Source: Artemia franciscana (Eukaryota; Arthropoda; Branchiopoda; Anostraca; Artemiidae). Taken from it: a DNA stretch of 64,000 nucleotides. Under the pieces are notes generated by a model. The model ran no database searches and was not told the origin of the DNA. It saw nothing but the letters and a program-made list of their open reading frames with translations. Location: the NCBI RefSeq assembly GCF_032884065.1, contig NC_088873.1, positions 34,297,600 to 34,361,599 on the forward strand. Reading direction: 5' to 3'. Positions 53,095 through 64,000 of this stretch are shown here, one piece after another; position 1 is the first letter of the stretch, and every line of letters starts with the position of its first letter. Made by a program: the position numbers and the translations under genes.

Positions 53095-55795
53095 AGATTG
53101 ATTTAAAACGGAAAATAAGAGGCTTAATGCCGGTCAAGATTTAAAATAAGAGCTCTGAGTCACAAAGTCCTTGTAAATATCAAAATTCATTAAGATCCGA
53201 TCACCCACTCGTAAGTTATAAATACCTAATTTTTTCTAATTTTTCCTCTCCCTTTTGCCCCCCAGATGGTCGAATCTGGGAAAACGACTTTATCAAGTCA
53301 AATTGTGCAGCTCCCTGACACGCCTACCAATTTTCATCGCCCTAGCACGTCCAGAAGCACCGAACTCGCCAAATCACTGAACCCCTCCCCCCAACTCCCC
53401 CAAAGAGAGCGAATCCAGTACGATTCTGTCAATCACGTATCAAGGACATTTGTTTATTCTATCCACCAAGCTTCATCCCGATTCCTACACTCCAAGTGTT
53501 TTTCCAAGATTTCCCCCTCCAAATCCCCACAATGTCAAAAGATCTGGTCGGGATTTGAAATAAGAGCTCTGAGACATGAATTCCTTCTAAAAATCAAATT
53601 TCATTACGATCCGATCATCTATTCGTAAGATATAAATACTCCAATTTTCATGTTTTCCAAGAATTCCGGTTCCCCCCTCCAACTCCCCCGAATGTCACAG
53701 GATCTGGTCGGAATTTGAAATTAGGACTTCAAAGCACAAGATCCTTCTAAATATCAAATTTCATTAAGTTCTGGTCACCTTTTCGTAAGTTACAAATACC
53801 TCAATTTTCAAAATTACCCCCCCCCCCCAATAACCAAAGAGAGCAGATCCAGTCCAGTTATGTCAGTCACTTATCTTAGACAGGTTTCTATTCTTCCCAT
53901 CCAGTTTCATCCTGATCTTACCGCTTTAAGTATTTTCTAAGATTTCCGGTCCCCCCAACTGCCCCCCCCCCAGTTACGATTGATCCGGTTGAGATTTAAA
54001 ATAAGATATCGGAGTTACGAGGTCCTTCTAAATATGAAGTTTCATGACGATCCGATCACTCCTTCGTAAGTTAAAAATACGTCATTTTTCTTATTTTTCA
54101 GAATTACCCCCCCTCCCGCAATTGAGCAGATCCGTTCCAATTATGTAAATCACGTATGCAAGACTTCTGCTTATTTTTCCAACCAAGTTTCATCCCAATC
54201 CCTCCAATCTAAGCGTTTCCATCATTTTAGGTCTCCCCACCCTAAACTTCCCCCAATGTCACCAGATCCGGTCAGGATTTAAAATAAGAGCTTTGAGACA
54301 CGATATCCTTCTAAAAATCAAATTTCATGGAGATCCAATCACCCGTTCGTAAGTTAAAAATACCTCATTTTTTCTAATTTTTCAGAATTAACCCCCCCCC
54401 CCAACTACCCCAAAGAGAGCGGATCCGTTGGATTCCGTTCTGGTTATGTCAATCATGTATCTAGGACTCGTGTTTTTTTTCCACCAAGTTTCATACCGAT
54501 CCCTCCACTCGTTGGAGGTGTTTTCCAATTTTTAGGTTTCTCCCTCCCAACTCCCCCCCAATGTCACCAGATCCGGTCGGGTTTAAAATAAGAGCTCTGA
54601 GCCACGATATCCTTCTAAATATCAAATTTCATTGAGATCCGGTCACCCGTTCGTAAGTTAAAAATACCTCATTTTTTTTTTCAGAAATACCCCCCCCCCA
54701 ACTACCCAAAAGAGAGCGGATCTATTCCGTTTATGTCAATCATCCATCTAGGACTTGTGTTTATTTTTCCCACCATGTTTCATCCCGATCCCTCCACTCT
54801 AAGTGTTTTCCAAGTTTTAGGTTTCCCCCTCCCAACTCCCCGCCCCCATCACCAGATCCGATCGGGATTTAAAATAAGAGCTCTAAGACACGATATCCTT
54901 CTAAACATCAAATTTCATTGAGATCCGATCACCCGTTCGTAAGTTGAAAATACCTCATTTTTCTAATTTTTAAGAATTACTCCCCCCCCCAACAACCCCA
55001 AAGAGAGCAAATCAGTTCCGATTATGTCAATCATGTATCTGGGACTTGCGCTTATTTTTCCCATCAAGTTTCATCCCGATCCCTCTACTCTAAGTGTTTT
55101 CTAAGATTTTAGGTTTCCCCCTCCAACTCCCCCCAATGTCATCAGACCCAGTCGGGATTTAAAATAATAGCTCCGAGACACAATATCATTCCAAACATCA
55201 AATTTCATTAAGATCCCATCACCCGCTCATAAGTTAAAAATACTTCATTTTTTCTATTTTTTCCGAATTAACCGGCCCCTACTCCCCCCCCAGATGGTCA
55301 AATCGGGGAAAACGACTATTTCTAATTTAATCTGGTCCGTTCCCTGATACGCTTGCCAAATTTCATCGTCCTAGCTTACCTGGAAGTGCCTAAAGTAGCA
55401 AAACCGGGACTTTAGGTTTTCCCCCTCCAACTCCCCCCAATGTCATCAGATCCGGTCGGGATTTAAAATAAGAGCTCTGAGACACAATATCATTCCAAAC
55501 ATCAAATTTCATTAAGATCCAATCATCTGCTGATAAGTTAAAAATACTTCATTTTTTCTATTTTTTGCGAATTAACCGGGCCCCCACTCCCCCCCCAGAT
55601 GGTCAAATCGGGAAAACGACTATTCGACTATTCTAATTTAATCTGGTCCGGTCCCTGATACGCTTGCCAAATTTCATCGTCCTAGCTTACCTGGAAGTGC
55701 CTAAAGTAGCAAAACCGGGACCGACAGACAGACCGACAGACCGACAGAATTGGCGACTGCTATATGTCACTTGGTTAATACCAAGTGCCATAAAA
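53095..55795 (+). repeat. Tandem satellite, about 290-bp unit, about 9 units
   Basis: GGTCGGGATTTAAAATAAGA-type starts occur near 53137, 53540, 53700, 53985, 54270, 54575, 54860, 55150 and 55455. Each unit has AAATTTCATT-AGATCCGATCAC, CGTTCGTAAGTTAAAAATAC, a C-run, AAAGAGAGCGGATCC and TTTCATCCCGATCCCTCCA. The last units end with GACAGACAGACCGACAGA and TGTCACTTGGTTAATACC. Divergence is appreciable, so this is an old array. The short frames in it carry no motif. Confidence 0.85.
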
Positions 55796-55796
55796 A

Positions 55797-56190
55797 CTAT
55801 AAAAAAGGTAAAAAACAAAAAACAAAACAAAAAAACTACAAAAAAAACTAAAAGGGAAAAAAAAACTGAAAACTAATAAAAAAAAAATAAAAAAAGTAAA
55901 AACTGAAAAAGAAAAAAAAAAACTATAAAAAGGAAAAAAGCTGAAAAATAAAGGAGAAAAAGGAAACTAAAAACCGAGACACAGGGAATATAAATGACGA
56001 CCGGGACAATTACTAAAAAAAAACTAAAAAAAAACTAAAAAAGGTAAAAACACAAAAAAACTAAAAAGAAAAAAAAACTAAAAACTAATAAAAAAACTAA
56101 AAAAACTAAAAAAAACTAAAAACTGAAAAAGAAAAAAAAACAAAAAAGGTAAAAAACTGAAAAATAAAGGAGAAAAAGGAAACTAAAAAC
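55797..56190 (+). repeat. A-rich CTAAAAA arrays, distal block
   Basis: Two near-duplicate blocks are each closed by GGAGAAAAAGGAAACTAAA, ACCGGGACACAGGG and ATATAAATGACGACCGGGAC, linking the A-rich and minisatellite units. Confidence 0.85.
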
Positions 56191-56385
56191 CGGGACACAG
56201 GGAATATAAATGACGACCGGGACAATTACAGACTGGGACTCTGGGACACAAATAACGACCGGGAGATATAAATGACGACTGGGACACTCAAAGATAAATT
56301 ACTACCGGGACACAGGGACACAGGGAATATAGACTGGACGTCGGGGGCACAGGGGGATATATAAATGACGACGGGGACACATGGA

Positions 56386-56585
56386 ATGTTCGATTAGCAA
56401 ACACCATCAACAAAACTCAAGTGCAATCATTAGAATAATGAGGTATAGATCTGAATACGGATTGTTTTTCCCATGGACAATTTTATGTTGCATGTTCAAG
56501 AGTCGGTAAACCTGACAATCTATTTATATGCACAGACAATGGGATATCGAAGAATGTTGTATATTCGCAAGTTTTACGTAGTTAA
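56386..56585 (+). pseudogene. Helitron helicase C-terminal tail (copy F)
   Basis: CGATTAGCAAACACCATCAAC starts motif VI (damaged: AACTCAAGTGCAATC). The FSHGQFYVACSRVGKPDN frame follows and ends at TAA 56583-56585. It is a relic without helicase core, collinear with the tails of copies B to E. Confidence 0.82.
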
Positions 56586-56730
56586 AAACATATATATATC
56601 TATCTATATTCACAGATGGGACACAGGGACACAACTACAATGGCGCGTAACTAATATAGCGCGTAACGACTTACGCGCGCGGGGGGGGGGGGGCTTGGTG
56701 GGCGCGAAGCGCCCCCGCCAACTAGGTATT

Positions 56731-56906
56731 GTCTTTTTTTATGTCTTTTTTTTGTCGAATGCGGAGTCTTGTCTTAAATATTCATTAGTGATTATCTTTC
56801 ATTAGCATGAGGAGTAATACAAATGACGGTACCATAAATGAAAAAGCCTTCCTTTTCGCTCAGCTGCTTCTCCTTACCTCTATGGGCAGTTTTTTTCTCT
56901 TTCAAA
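56731..56906. other. Short unassigned spacer
   Basis: It lies between Helitron F and a P1 copy. T-rich at its start. Confidence 0.4.
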
Positions 56907-58590
56907 CAGTTCGTGGTAACGAACTGTAGTAAGGAGCGACCCGGCTCAATAGTAACCGAAACTCTAAAAAATGGAATTTTGATACCAATAGTTACATCAA
57001 AAGAATCGCATTTTGATGCTTATTTTAAATATACAAGTTTCATCAACCCATCAACCCATTCATCAACCCGTCAAAAGTTACGAGCCTGAGAAAATTTGCC
57101 TCAGTTTAGAAAATAGAGGGAAACACCCCCTACAATCTTAACGAAAATCACATCATCAGATTCAGTGTATCAGAGAACCTTATTGTAGAAGTTTCAAGCT
57201 CCTATCTACAAAAATGTGGAATTTCGCATTTTTTGCCAGAAGACAGATCACGGATGCGTGTTTATTTGTTTTCTTGTTTCTTTGGTTTTTTTCCCCAGGG
57301 GGGATCGTGTCGACTGAGTGGTCCTTGAATCTTGCGAGAGGGATCATTCTAATGGAAATTAAAAGTTCTAGTGCCCTTTTTAAGTGACCAAAAAAATTGG
57401 AGGGCACCTAGGCCCCCTCCCACGCTCATTTTTTCCCAAAGTCACCAGATAAAAATTCTGAGATAGCCATTTTATCTTTCCATAGTCGAAAAACCTAATA
57501 ACTATGTCTTTAGGGACGACCTACTCCCCCGCAGTCCCCGTGGGAGGGGCTGCAAGTTGAAAACTTTGACCTGTGTTTACATATAGTAATGGTTACTGGG
57601 AAGTGTACAGACGTTTTCAGGGGTTTTTTTTTGGTTTAGGGGGGAGAGTTGAGGGGGGTGGGTTTACGTGGGAGGATATTTCCATGGAGAGACTTCTCAT
57701 GGTAAAAGAGAATTTCAATGAAGGGGGCGCAGGATTTTCTAGCTTTATTTGAAAAAACAATGAAAAAATAAATATGAAAAGTTATTTCTACTGAAAGTAA
57801 GGAGCAGCATTAAAACTTAAAACGAACAAAAATTATTACGCATATGAGGGGTTTACCTCCTCGTTATACCTCACTCTTTCCGCTAAAGTATTTTTAGTAA
57901 TTTCAACTATTTATTCTACGGCCTTTGTGATTCAGAGGTCATTCTTAAGGAATTGGGACACAATCTAAGCTTTAGTGTAAAGAGCGAGGTATCGACGAGG
58001 GTTGAACCCCCTCATATACGCAATAAAAACATACGAACTTAGAAGTTCGTTACGTAAGTTAATTCGCAAGTTACGTATATTTTTTACCAATGAAAACGTT
58101 TGTAAAAAATTAAAAATTCTAGTTGCTTTTTTAAGTAATCAAAAACTTTGAGGGCAACTAGGCCTCCTCCTTCGCTTCTTTTTTCTCAAAATCTTCCGAT
58201 TAATTTCAATTAGTTAATATGCAAATTTTGTTTTAATTATTTATGTGCGGAGAGCCAAGATCAAAACATGCATTAATTCAAAAACGTCCAGATATTAAAT
58301 AAAAAAACAAGTTTTTTTTAGCTGAAAGTAAGGAGCGACATTAAAACTTAAAACGAACAGAAATTACTTCGTATATGAAAGGGGCTGATTCCTCATCAAC
58401 GCCCCGCTCTTTACGCTAAAGTTTTTTACTGTTTTAAAAAGCAGAATTAAGAGAAAGAGTCAAACTTTAGCGTAAAGAGCGAGGCATTGATGAGGAAGCA
58501 GTCCCTTTCATATACGAAGTAATTTCTGTTCGTTTTATGTTTTAATGTCGCTCCTTACTTTCAGCTAAAAAAAAACTTGTTTTTTTTTAT
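56907..58590 (+). mobile_element. P1 repeat, full-length copy
   Basis: It starts with the intact hairpin CAGTTCGT-GGTA-ACGAACTG and ends with GTCGCTCCTTACTTTCAGC. Module A is at 57780-58025 and module B at 58300-58588. Relative to the 49-kb copy it has a small ACCCATCAACCCATTCATCA insertion near 57050 and lacks part of the TTAGCCAAAA segment near 58205. Confidence 0.92.
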
Positions 58591-60689
58591 TTAATTCAAG
58601 TTTAAATATCGCTCTTTACTTGTATTTGAAAAGAGACGTTTTTCAAGTTTCAAAGAAACTTGACTTCTCTATAAACGGTAGAAGGGGGGGGGTAGAGGAG
58701 CACGAGCCAATCGGCCGTCCTTTTATGGTTCTGATTGCTAATTCCTTTTTGTGTTCATTCCAAAGTGGTGATATTGGAGTATTTCTTTTCTTAAGCAAAT
58801 GGTGGCTATGAAAACGGTTAGCATCGATTAACCGAAAATTCAAGAAATGTAAATTTTTTAATAAGGCGAGGACAGTCTGATGCGCCAAAAATTTTCGTTT
58901 TTTTCTAGATACATTCTCTGTACTTTATTTGGCCAAGAAAACATAAAGTATCTTTTGACAAATAGGTCTGCTTATAGAAGTCAAGTCAGTTTATTTGTTG
59001 GCTACCGTATTTGTATAGTCAGGCTCACGACAAACTTTCCTACAGGAACATAGCTACTTAAATTTCTAAATTAAACCTTGACTCTGGTAAAATATAGTTT
59101 AGAAAGAGATAAGAAGGTATTAAAGACAATTTTTGAGCAAAACTTTATGCCAGACTGTTTAGTTTATGTCTTTACTCGTTGCAGCAAAATTGACTGCAAC
59201 TAGTAATAAATTTTAATTTCGGTTTAGTTGAACTGTAACAGGGGTCAGCGATAGCGTGTTTGTTCCATCACATTTTTTTTAAGAAAAAAAGTTAATAAAA
59301 TATGAGGAAAACTTGTTAAGAGTTAAAACTAATGGCCTTGTCATCATCTCGGATTGCGGATGCAGCTCCGATCCGCCACTGTTGATGGAAAAGGCCGACC
59401 ATCACTCCCGCAATAAATCTTTTGAGGCTGTCTCGGAGAATTTCTTTTTTCCCACTTAGGCGTTTAAGAAAACTTGTAACAGCATTACCCCATAATCTGC
59501 CTAAGGAGTATAACCTGTTTCATTTACTTCGCAATTCAGTGATTGGGAAACACATTATTTACTTTCATTTTAGCACGTTTTCTCCCATATTTCAATGCTA
59601 TACTGAAGAGACGTAAGTTTTAGTTGCAATCATTGACTTTTCTTGCAATCGCGAGGAGCCCTTACCGCATAGGGAGGCTTGAGTTCCAGATTTACAGAGG
59701 GTCTTGTTTTGGTACTTGCCCATACGAGTAGCTTGTGTTTTAAGGATCCAAACTGGGTTTAGAGACCTTAGCGGGTGAGAAAAATAATTCAGAAGATATA
59801 TTTGTGAATGAAAATTGCTTAACGTCGTTTCTCAGGCAGAGAGAGCAAACTTATATTAAGTTATTTCCTGGCGATACCCTGTATATACAGTACGTAAATA
59901 AAAATAGGTTTCAAGTACACGTAAAGAGGTTTAAATTTAAAATGAATGTAGAGGGAGTTTAAAACTAACAGGTGGGGGACTCTTGCCTCCTCAATCCTCA
60001 CCCGCTAAGTTCAAGAGGTTGCTTGTGCTTTACTGATATCCCAAAATTTTCGTTTTTTTTGAAAACATAAAGATGCTTCGCTTTTTTCTAGTCGACATAC
60101 CCCTTTCTTATACCATTTGAGTAGCTGTTGTGGTTATGCCAGTTTCTACTAAAAAACAAGCAATTCGTTGAATGCTACGACCGATTGTTAAAGGTGGCGA
60201 TAGCTCACTTTTGGTTCAGGGTATTTGAAGATACTTGTTTCTAAATTTAATTTATGTTTTTCATCATGTTTTTTTATTTTTGTTTTTATAAATCAAAAAG
60301 GCTACCTTGCTCATGAGAATCCATCCTTACTCTTTCAACGTTAAACTGCCAGTTTTGATGTACTGAAACGAAAAATAATCTCAAAAGATTATTATTTTTT
60401 AGTTTCTTTGTTTTCAATGTTGGGAAACATAATAGGTAATGGTTCGCAAAGGAAATGCCCATAAAAGTGAAATGTATTGTCTTATAATACAAATTTAGGG
60501 TTATCACCTAATTTACATATTCATATAAACACTATAAGAGCAGCCCTAAAGTTTCAAAGGGAAAAAATTGATTAAATTAACCTTTGAAGCCAACCCTTTT
60601 AAATCCAAATATTTCTAGGTCAGTGGACTATCTAGCACTGTAGAATTAATTAATGCAACTGTTAGAGCTAAACTGCTGAAAATTTCAGT
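58591..60689. other. 2.1-kb unassigned region
   Basis: 58595-58640 repeats the P1 end motif in degraded form (ATATCGCTCTTTACTTGTAT). A frame at 59422-59616 (RLRKLVTALPHNLPKEYN) weakly resembles a LINE C-terminus but is too short to assign. The rest is AT-rich. Confidence 0.4.
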
Positions 60690-61162
60690 ATAGAAATGCT
60701 AATACTACTTCTACTAACAACTTACTCCAGTATCAAGCTATCTGAGGCCAAAACAGCTATGCTCGCTACTCTCCCATGCCAATCTATTCAAAATCTCCCT
60801 CTTGACAACCTCTCAAAAGTTTCAGTTTCCCTTAAATTCTTCCTTACGACCTCCTTCCCCGTTCGGGTACGACCTGATTTTCGTTTGGCCGTAGATGGTT
60901 GGCCGAAAAGGATGATCTTTTGGTAATCTATCATCCTTCATCCGTAAATGCCCTAGCCTCATCAATCTTTCCCTGGTTATAGCCCTAAAAAGCAGGATAG
61001 AACCCCGTTATTCGTAAGGCTTAGTGTTTGAAATACGGCTAGTCGAACGGGTACCCTAAACAATCCGTAGAAAATTCCTCTAGAAAGTATCTTACCAGTC
61101 GCTCTCAATCTTTTGTAGCACCCATGTTTCGGAACCATACTTGACCACTGTCATCACTGATT
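60690..61162 (-). pseudogene. RTE-like LINE 3' fragment
   Basis: On the minus strand it matches the C-terminal part of the intact LINE from VMTVVKYGSE through the GHLRMKDDRLPK-like and FGQPS-like blocks to the terminal LRxLxxxVSC, then a TAGTAGAAGTAG-type tail near 60700. It is 5'-truncated at 61162, as is usual for target-primed reverse transcription, and contains frameshifts. At least three RTE copies therefore lie in the window. Confidence 0.85.
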
Positions 61163-62079
61163 ACCACCCCTCGCCCCGCCCCTAATACTACAGCTGAGGG
61201 TAGCATAGTAGAACAGAAAAAACTACTATAGCGCCATTATATAATTTGGCTATCATTGATAGAGTTTAGCAGTAACTCTTGAGCAGATAGAGAATCCCAA
61301 GATGAGAAATGGTAATATGTACCTATTTCAAGGACGAAAACCAGTTTATCCGGGAACTGTGTTACCATCATCTTCCTCAATAATCAATCCGAATTGGGTG
61401 CAACCAGTCATCTAATTTTACCATTCCTTAGATGGCATTTCAAGTTTGCGTCTCAAATAAGGCAACAGGACAAGTAAGTAGGCAGGAGCAGTCCTTGTAT
61501 AACTTCGTTTACCACCCTTTTAACAGTGCTTAAAAATTTTTCACGATTCTGTATCTCCTTTGGTTTCCAGAAAATAGGGCTAGGTCCCATATGACAACGT
61601 TGAAGGTAGGACGATGACTAAGAGACCAATCAAGTTCGTATTGGGTATTGGAGAATTTCCTTGACAAGTTTCCGTTTAAAGCCTCTATTCAGCCTCTTAT
61701 CCCCAGCAAGCCACTAAAATTGTTGTTTTTTGTGCTAAATGACTCCTTAACTTTCTAAAAATTTTGATACACATATAGTTTCGAATGAGCCTCTAATTGT
61801 TACCTTATGACCACCCAGTAGGCTGCCAAGGCTGGTGAACAAAATGAAGTTGAAAGAGGGCCAATAGTCTTCCAGTTCGCACCACATGTCATTTTCCTCT
61901 GGGACCGTAAGTGTGGATTTATAAAAAGAAAATAGGCAAAAAACTCGCTGATCACAGCTTGTGATCAGCCAAAACGTGGCCAACACAGGTAAAACAAAAC
62001 TAAAAAAAAAGTCATGACACATTTCTTTGTCCATATTAATCTTTGCCATTGCTTCTTTAATCTAAATTAATTTATAAAA
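61163..62079. other. Unassigned region
   Basis: No motif-bearing frame. A frame at 61747-62049 on the minus strand (FVLPVLATFWLITSC) is hydrophobic but unsupported. Confidence 0.35.
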
Positions 62080-62668
62080 AACAAGTTTTTCAACTGAATG
62101 TAAGGAGCAACATTACGACTTAACACGGACAGAAATTATTACGTATATGAGGAGGGTCGTCCTCCCCTCAATACCTGGCTCTTTAAGCTAAAGTTTTTTC
62201 GAACTTTAAGAGAGTTTATTATTCTAATTTAACAGCCTTTGTGATTCAGGAGTCCTGTTTGACACGATCACCCGTGGGGAGAAAGTAAAATGCAGAAGAA
62301 ACCAATTAAACATGCATCCGGGATCTTTCTTCTCGCAAAAAATGCAAAATTCCACATTTTTGCACATAGGAGCTTGAAACCTCTACATTAGGGCTCTCTG
62401 GTATGCTGAATCTGATCGTGTCATTTTCATTAAGGTCGCTTGACCTTTTGGGGATGCCTCCCCCCTTTTTCAAAAATTGGTTAAACTTTCTCAGGCTCTT
62501 AACTTTTGATGAGTAACATTAAATTTGATGAATTTTACATATTTTGAATAAGCATCAAAATTCGATTCTTTTGATGGTTCCATTGTTATCAAAGCTCTGT
62601 TTCTTAGAGTTTCGTTTACTATTGAGCCGTGTCACTCCTTACTTACAGTCAGTAATCATGAACTGTTT
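62080..62668 (-). mobile_element. P1 repeat, internally deleted, minus orientation
   Basis: The left part resembles half of module A (GTAAGGAGCAACATTACGAC, ATTATTACGTATATGAGG). It then jumps to the CACCCGTGGGGAGAAAG block and runs to the hairpin end ATCATGAACTGTTTGATT. The central G-rich part and the second palindrome arm are missing. Confidence 0.8.
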
Positions 62669-63055
62669 GATTACTAAAAAAAAAATCATACTGTCAATCA
62701 AATTACCTTTCAAATGAGCATCTAATCACCACCCTACGACCATCTATTAAGCAGCTAGTGCTGAGGGGATAAAATATGAAAGAAACACCCGTGCTACTGG
62801 CTAAAATTCGATTTCTTTCGAATTTTAGAATGTCAACTGTCAACTTTACTATTGAGCCGTGTCACTCCTTACTTACAGTCAGTAATCATAACTGTTTGAT
62901 TACTAAAAATAAAAAAAATCGTACCGTCTATCAAATTACCTTTCAAATGAGTATCTAATCACCACCCTACGATCATCTATAAGCAGCTAGTGCTGAGGGG
63001 ATAGAATATGAAAGAAACACCGTTGCTATTGGCTAAAATTCGATTTTAGAATGTC
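62607..63055 (+). repeat. Tandem duplication of about 225 bp at a P1 end
   Basis: TTTACTATTGAGCCGTGTCA to TAGAATGTCAACTGTCAAC is repeated from about 62842 with few changes (TTTACTATTGAGCCGTGTCA, AAGCAGCTAGTGCTGAGGGG). It includes the last 60 bp of the P1 copy and its flank, so it arose after P1 insertion. Confidence 0.9.
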
Positions 63056-63245
63056 AACCTAGGAACTCCGTTATTGGATACTTATTTTTGTTACAACAGC
63101 TCATGGTTTCCACTTTACTTGTTCATGCAAGGTTTTCTATACAACATCTGAAGAACAAGAATATTCGCTTTATGCAAGGTGTTGCATTAATTTCGAAGCG
63201 CTATATTTCTTCTATCGTTTATTGATGATTTTGTTTATGCTTTAG

Positions 63246-63430
63246 GCGTAATATTTATTTGTATTCTACCTTCTGCTTCTTGTGAGCCGAAACGACCCCC
63301 TAATTACCATCATGAGAATATGCCTGACACTCCTTTTTCTTGCGAAGAGAAGGTAATCGGTGGCTATTATGCAGACATCGATGCCGAATGTCAAATGTTC
63401 CACGTCTGTGTACAAGTTGATGAAACTGAT
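63246..63430 (+). CDS. Exon of a secreted chitin-binding (CPAP1-like) protein
   Basis: The acceptor TTTATGCTTTAG|GC (63245/63246) and donor GAT|GTAAGT (63430/63431) bound a 185-bp open exon. It enters with two bases of a split codon and ends in phase 0. It reads VIFICILPSASCEPKRPPNY, the end of a signal-peptide hydrophobic core with a likely cleavage near PSAS, then PFSCEEKVIGGYYADIDAEC and QMFHVCVQV. The pattern C-x-x-x-x-x-x-GGYYAD-x-x-x-x-C-x-x-FH-x-C is the first half of a chitin-binding type-2 (peritrophin-A, CBM14) domain with three of its six cysteines. Single-domain proteins of this form (CPAP1) act in the arthropod cuticle. The start exon and the exon with the remaining cysteines are outside the window or unrecognised. 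Confidence 0.85.
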
Positions 63431-63516
63431 GTAAGTATTTTATTTTTTTGTCCTAAGGCAAGCTAAATCTCCAAATTGATCTGAGAAATTTCAACTGACT
63501 GAAGTTCGTAAGCAAC

Positions 63517-64000
<484 letters not shown>

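Noticed and set aside
59422..59616. LINE C-terminal fragment
   Set aside because: RLRKLVTALPHNLPKEYN is only suggestive; no flanking RT motif on the same strand.
61747..62049. Membrane protein on the minus strand
   Set aside because: Hydrophobic but short, without splice context or motif, in repeat-flanked AT-rich DNA.

Overview
The window looks like a repeat-dominated stretch of an arthropod nuclear genome, perhaps a crustacean. The evidence is AT-rich non-coding DNA, long (TA)n and (CT)n microsatellites, several classes of eukaryotic transposon, and one spliced exon (63246-63430) that encodes a chitin-binding type-2 (peritrophin-A) domain typical of arthropod cuticle proteins. That exon is the only host protein-coding sequence I can support. 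I see no prokaryotic gene organisation. Species assignment is not possible from this alone.

Layout. 280-985: truncated Helitron carrying a Rep N-terminal fragment. 1205-9400: a nested minus-strand block, read from high to low coordinates as a LINE ORF1 with a PWWP-like domain (9248-8192), a probable ORF2 start (8056-7890), a decayed autonomous Rep/helicase Helitron (7889-3708), a short Helitron (3707-3412), a palindromic repeat (3411-2829), then LINE endonuclease and reverse transcriptase remnants (2839-1205). 9465-10730: two Helitrons joined head to tail. 11129-13094: a second broken LINE, minus strand. 14220-16400: a palindromic repeat (family P2) interrupted by a 1.5-kb element with perfect 29-bp terminal inverted repeats. 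16660-21430: degenerate palindromic repeats (families P1 and P3). 22088-24377: two more head-to-tail Helitrons. 24500-26095: a P1 copy. 28863-32674: an RTE-like LINE with an intact 974-codon ORF, set between TA microsatellites. 32765-52298: mostly unrecognised DNA with a pair of small TIR elements (8-bp target duplications), P1 and P2 copies, local tandem repeats and an RTE fragment. 52299-56730: a 4.4-kb composite Helitron that carries two tRNA-like segments and a roughly 290-bp satellite array. 56907-62668: P1 copies and a truncated RTE. 63246-63430: the host exon.

Two systems dominate. The first is a Helitron family whose members share a TC-TATA 5' end, paired TGACGTCA palindromes, a GACCGGGACA minisatellite, the C-terminal tail of the Helitron helicase, a strong 3' hairpin and a CTAG end. 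The second is P1, an unnamed roughly 1.7-kb dispersed repeat with a hairpin end, short terminal inverted repeats and two long internal palindromes. It has no coding capacity that I can see and occurs at least eight times in both orientations.

Limits: everything here was read by eye. Ends of degenerate repeats are approximate, and superfamily names for the non-coding elements are inference.
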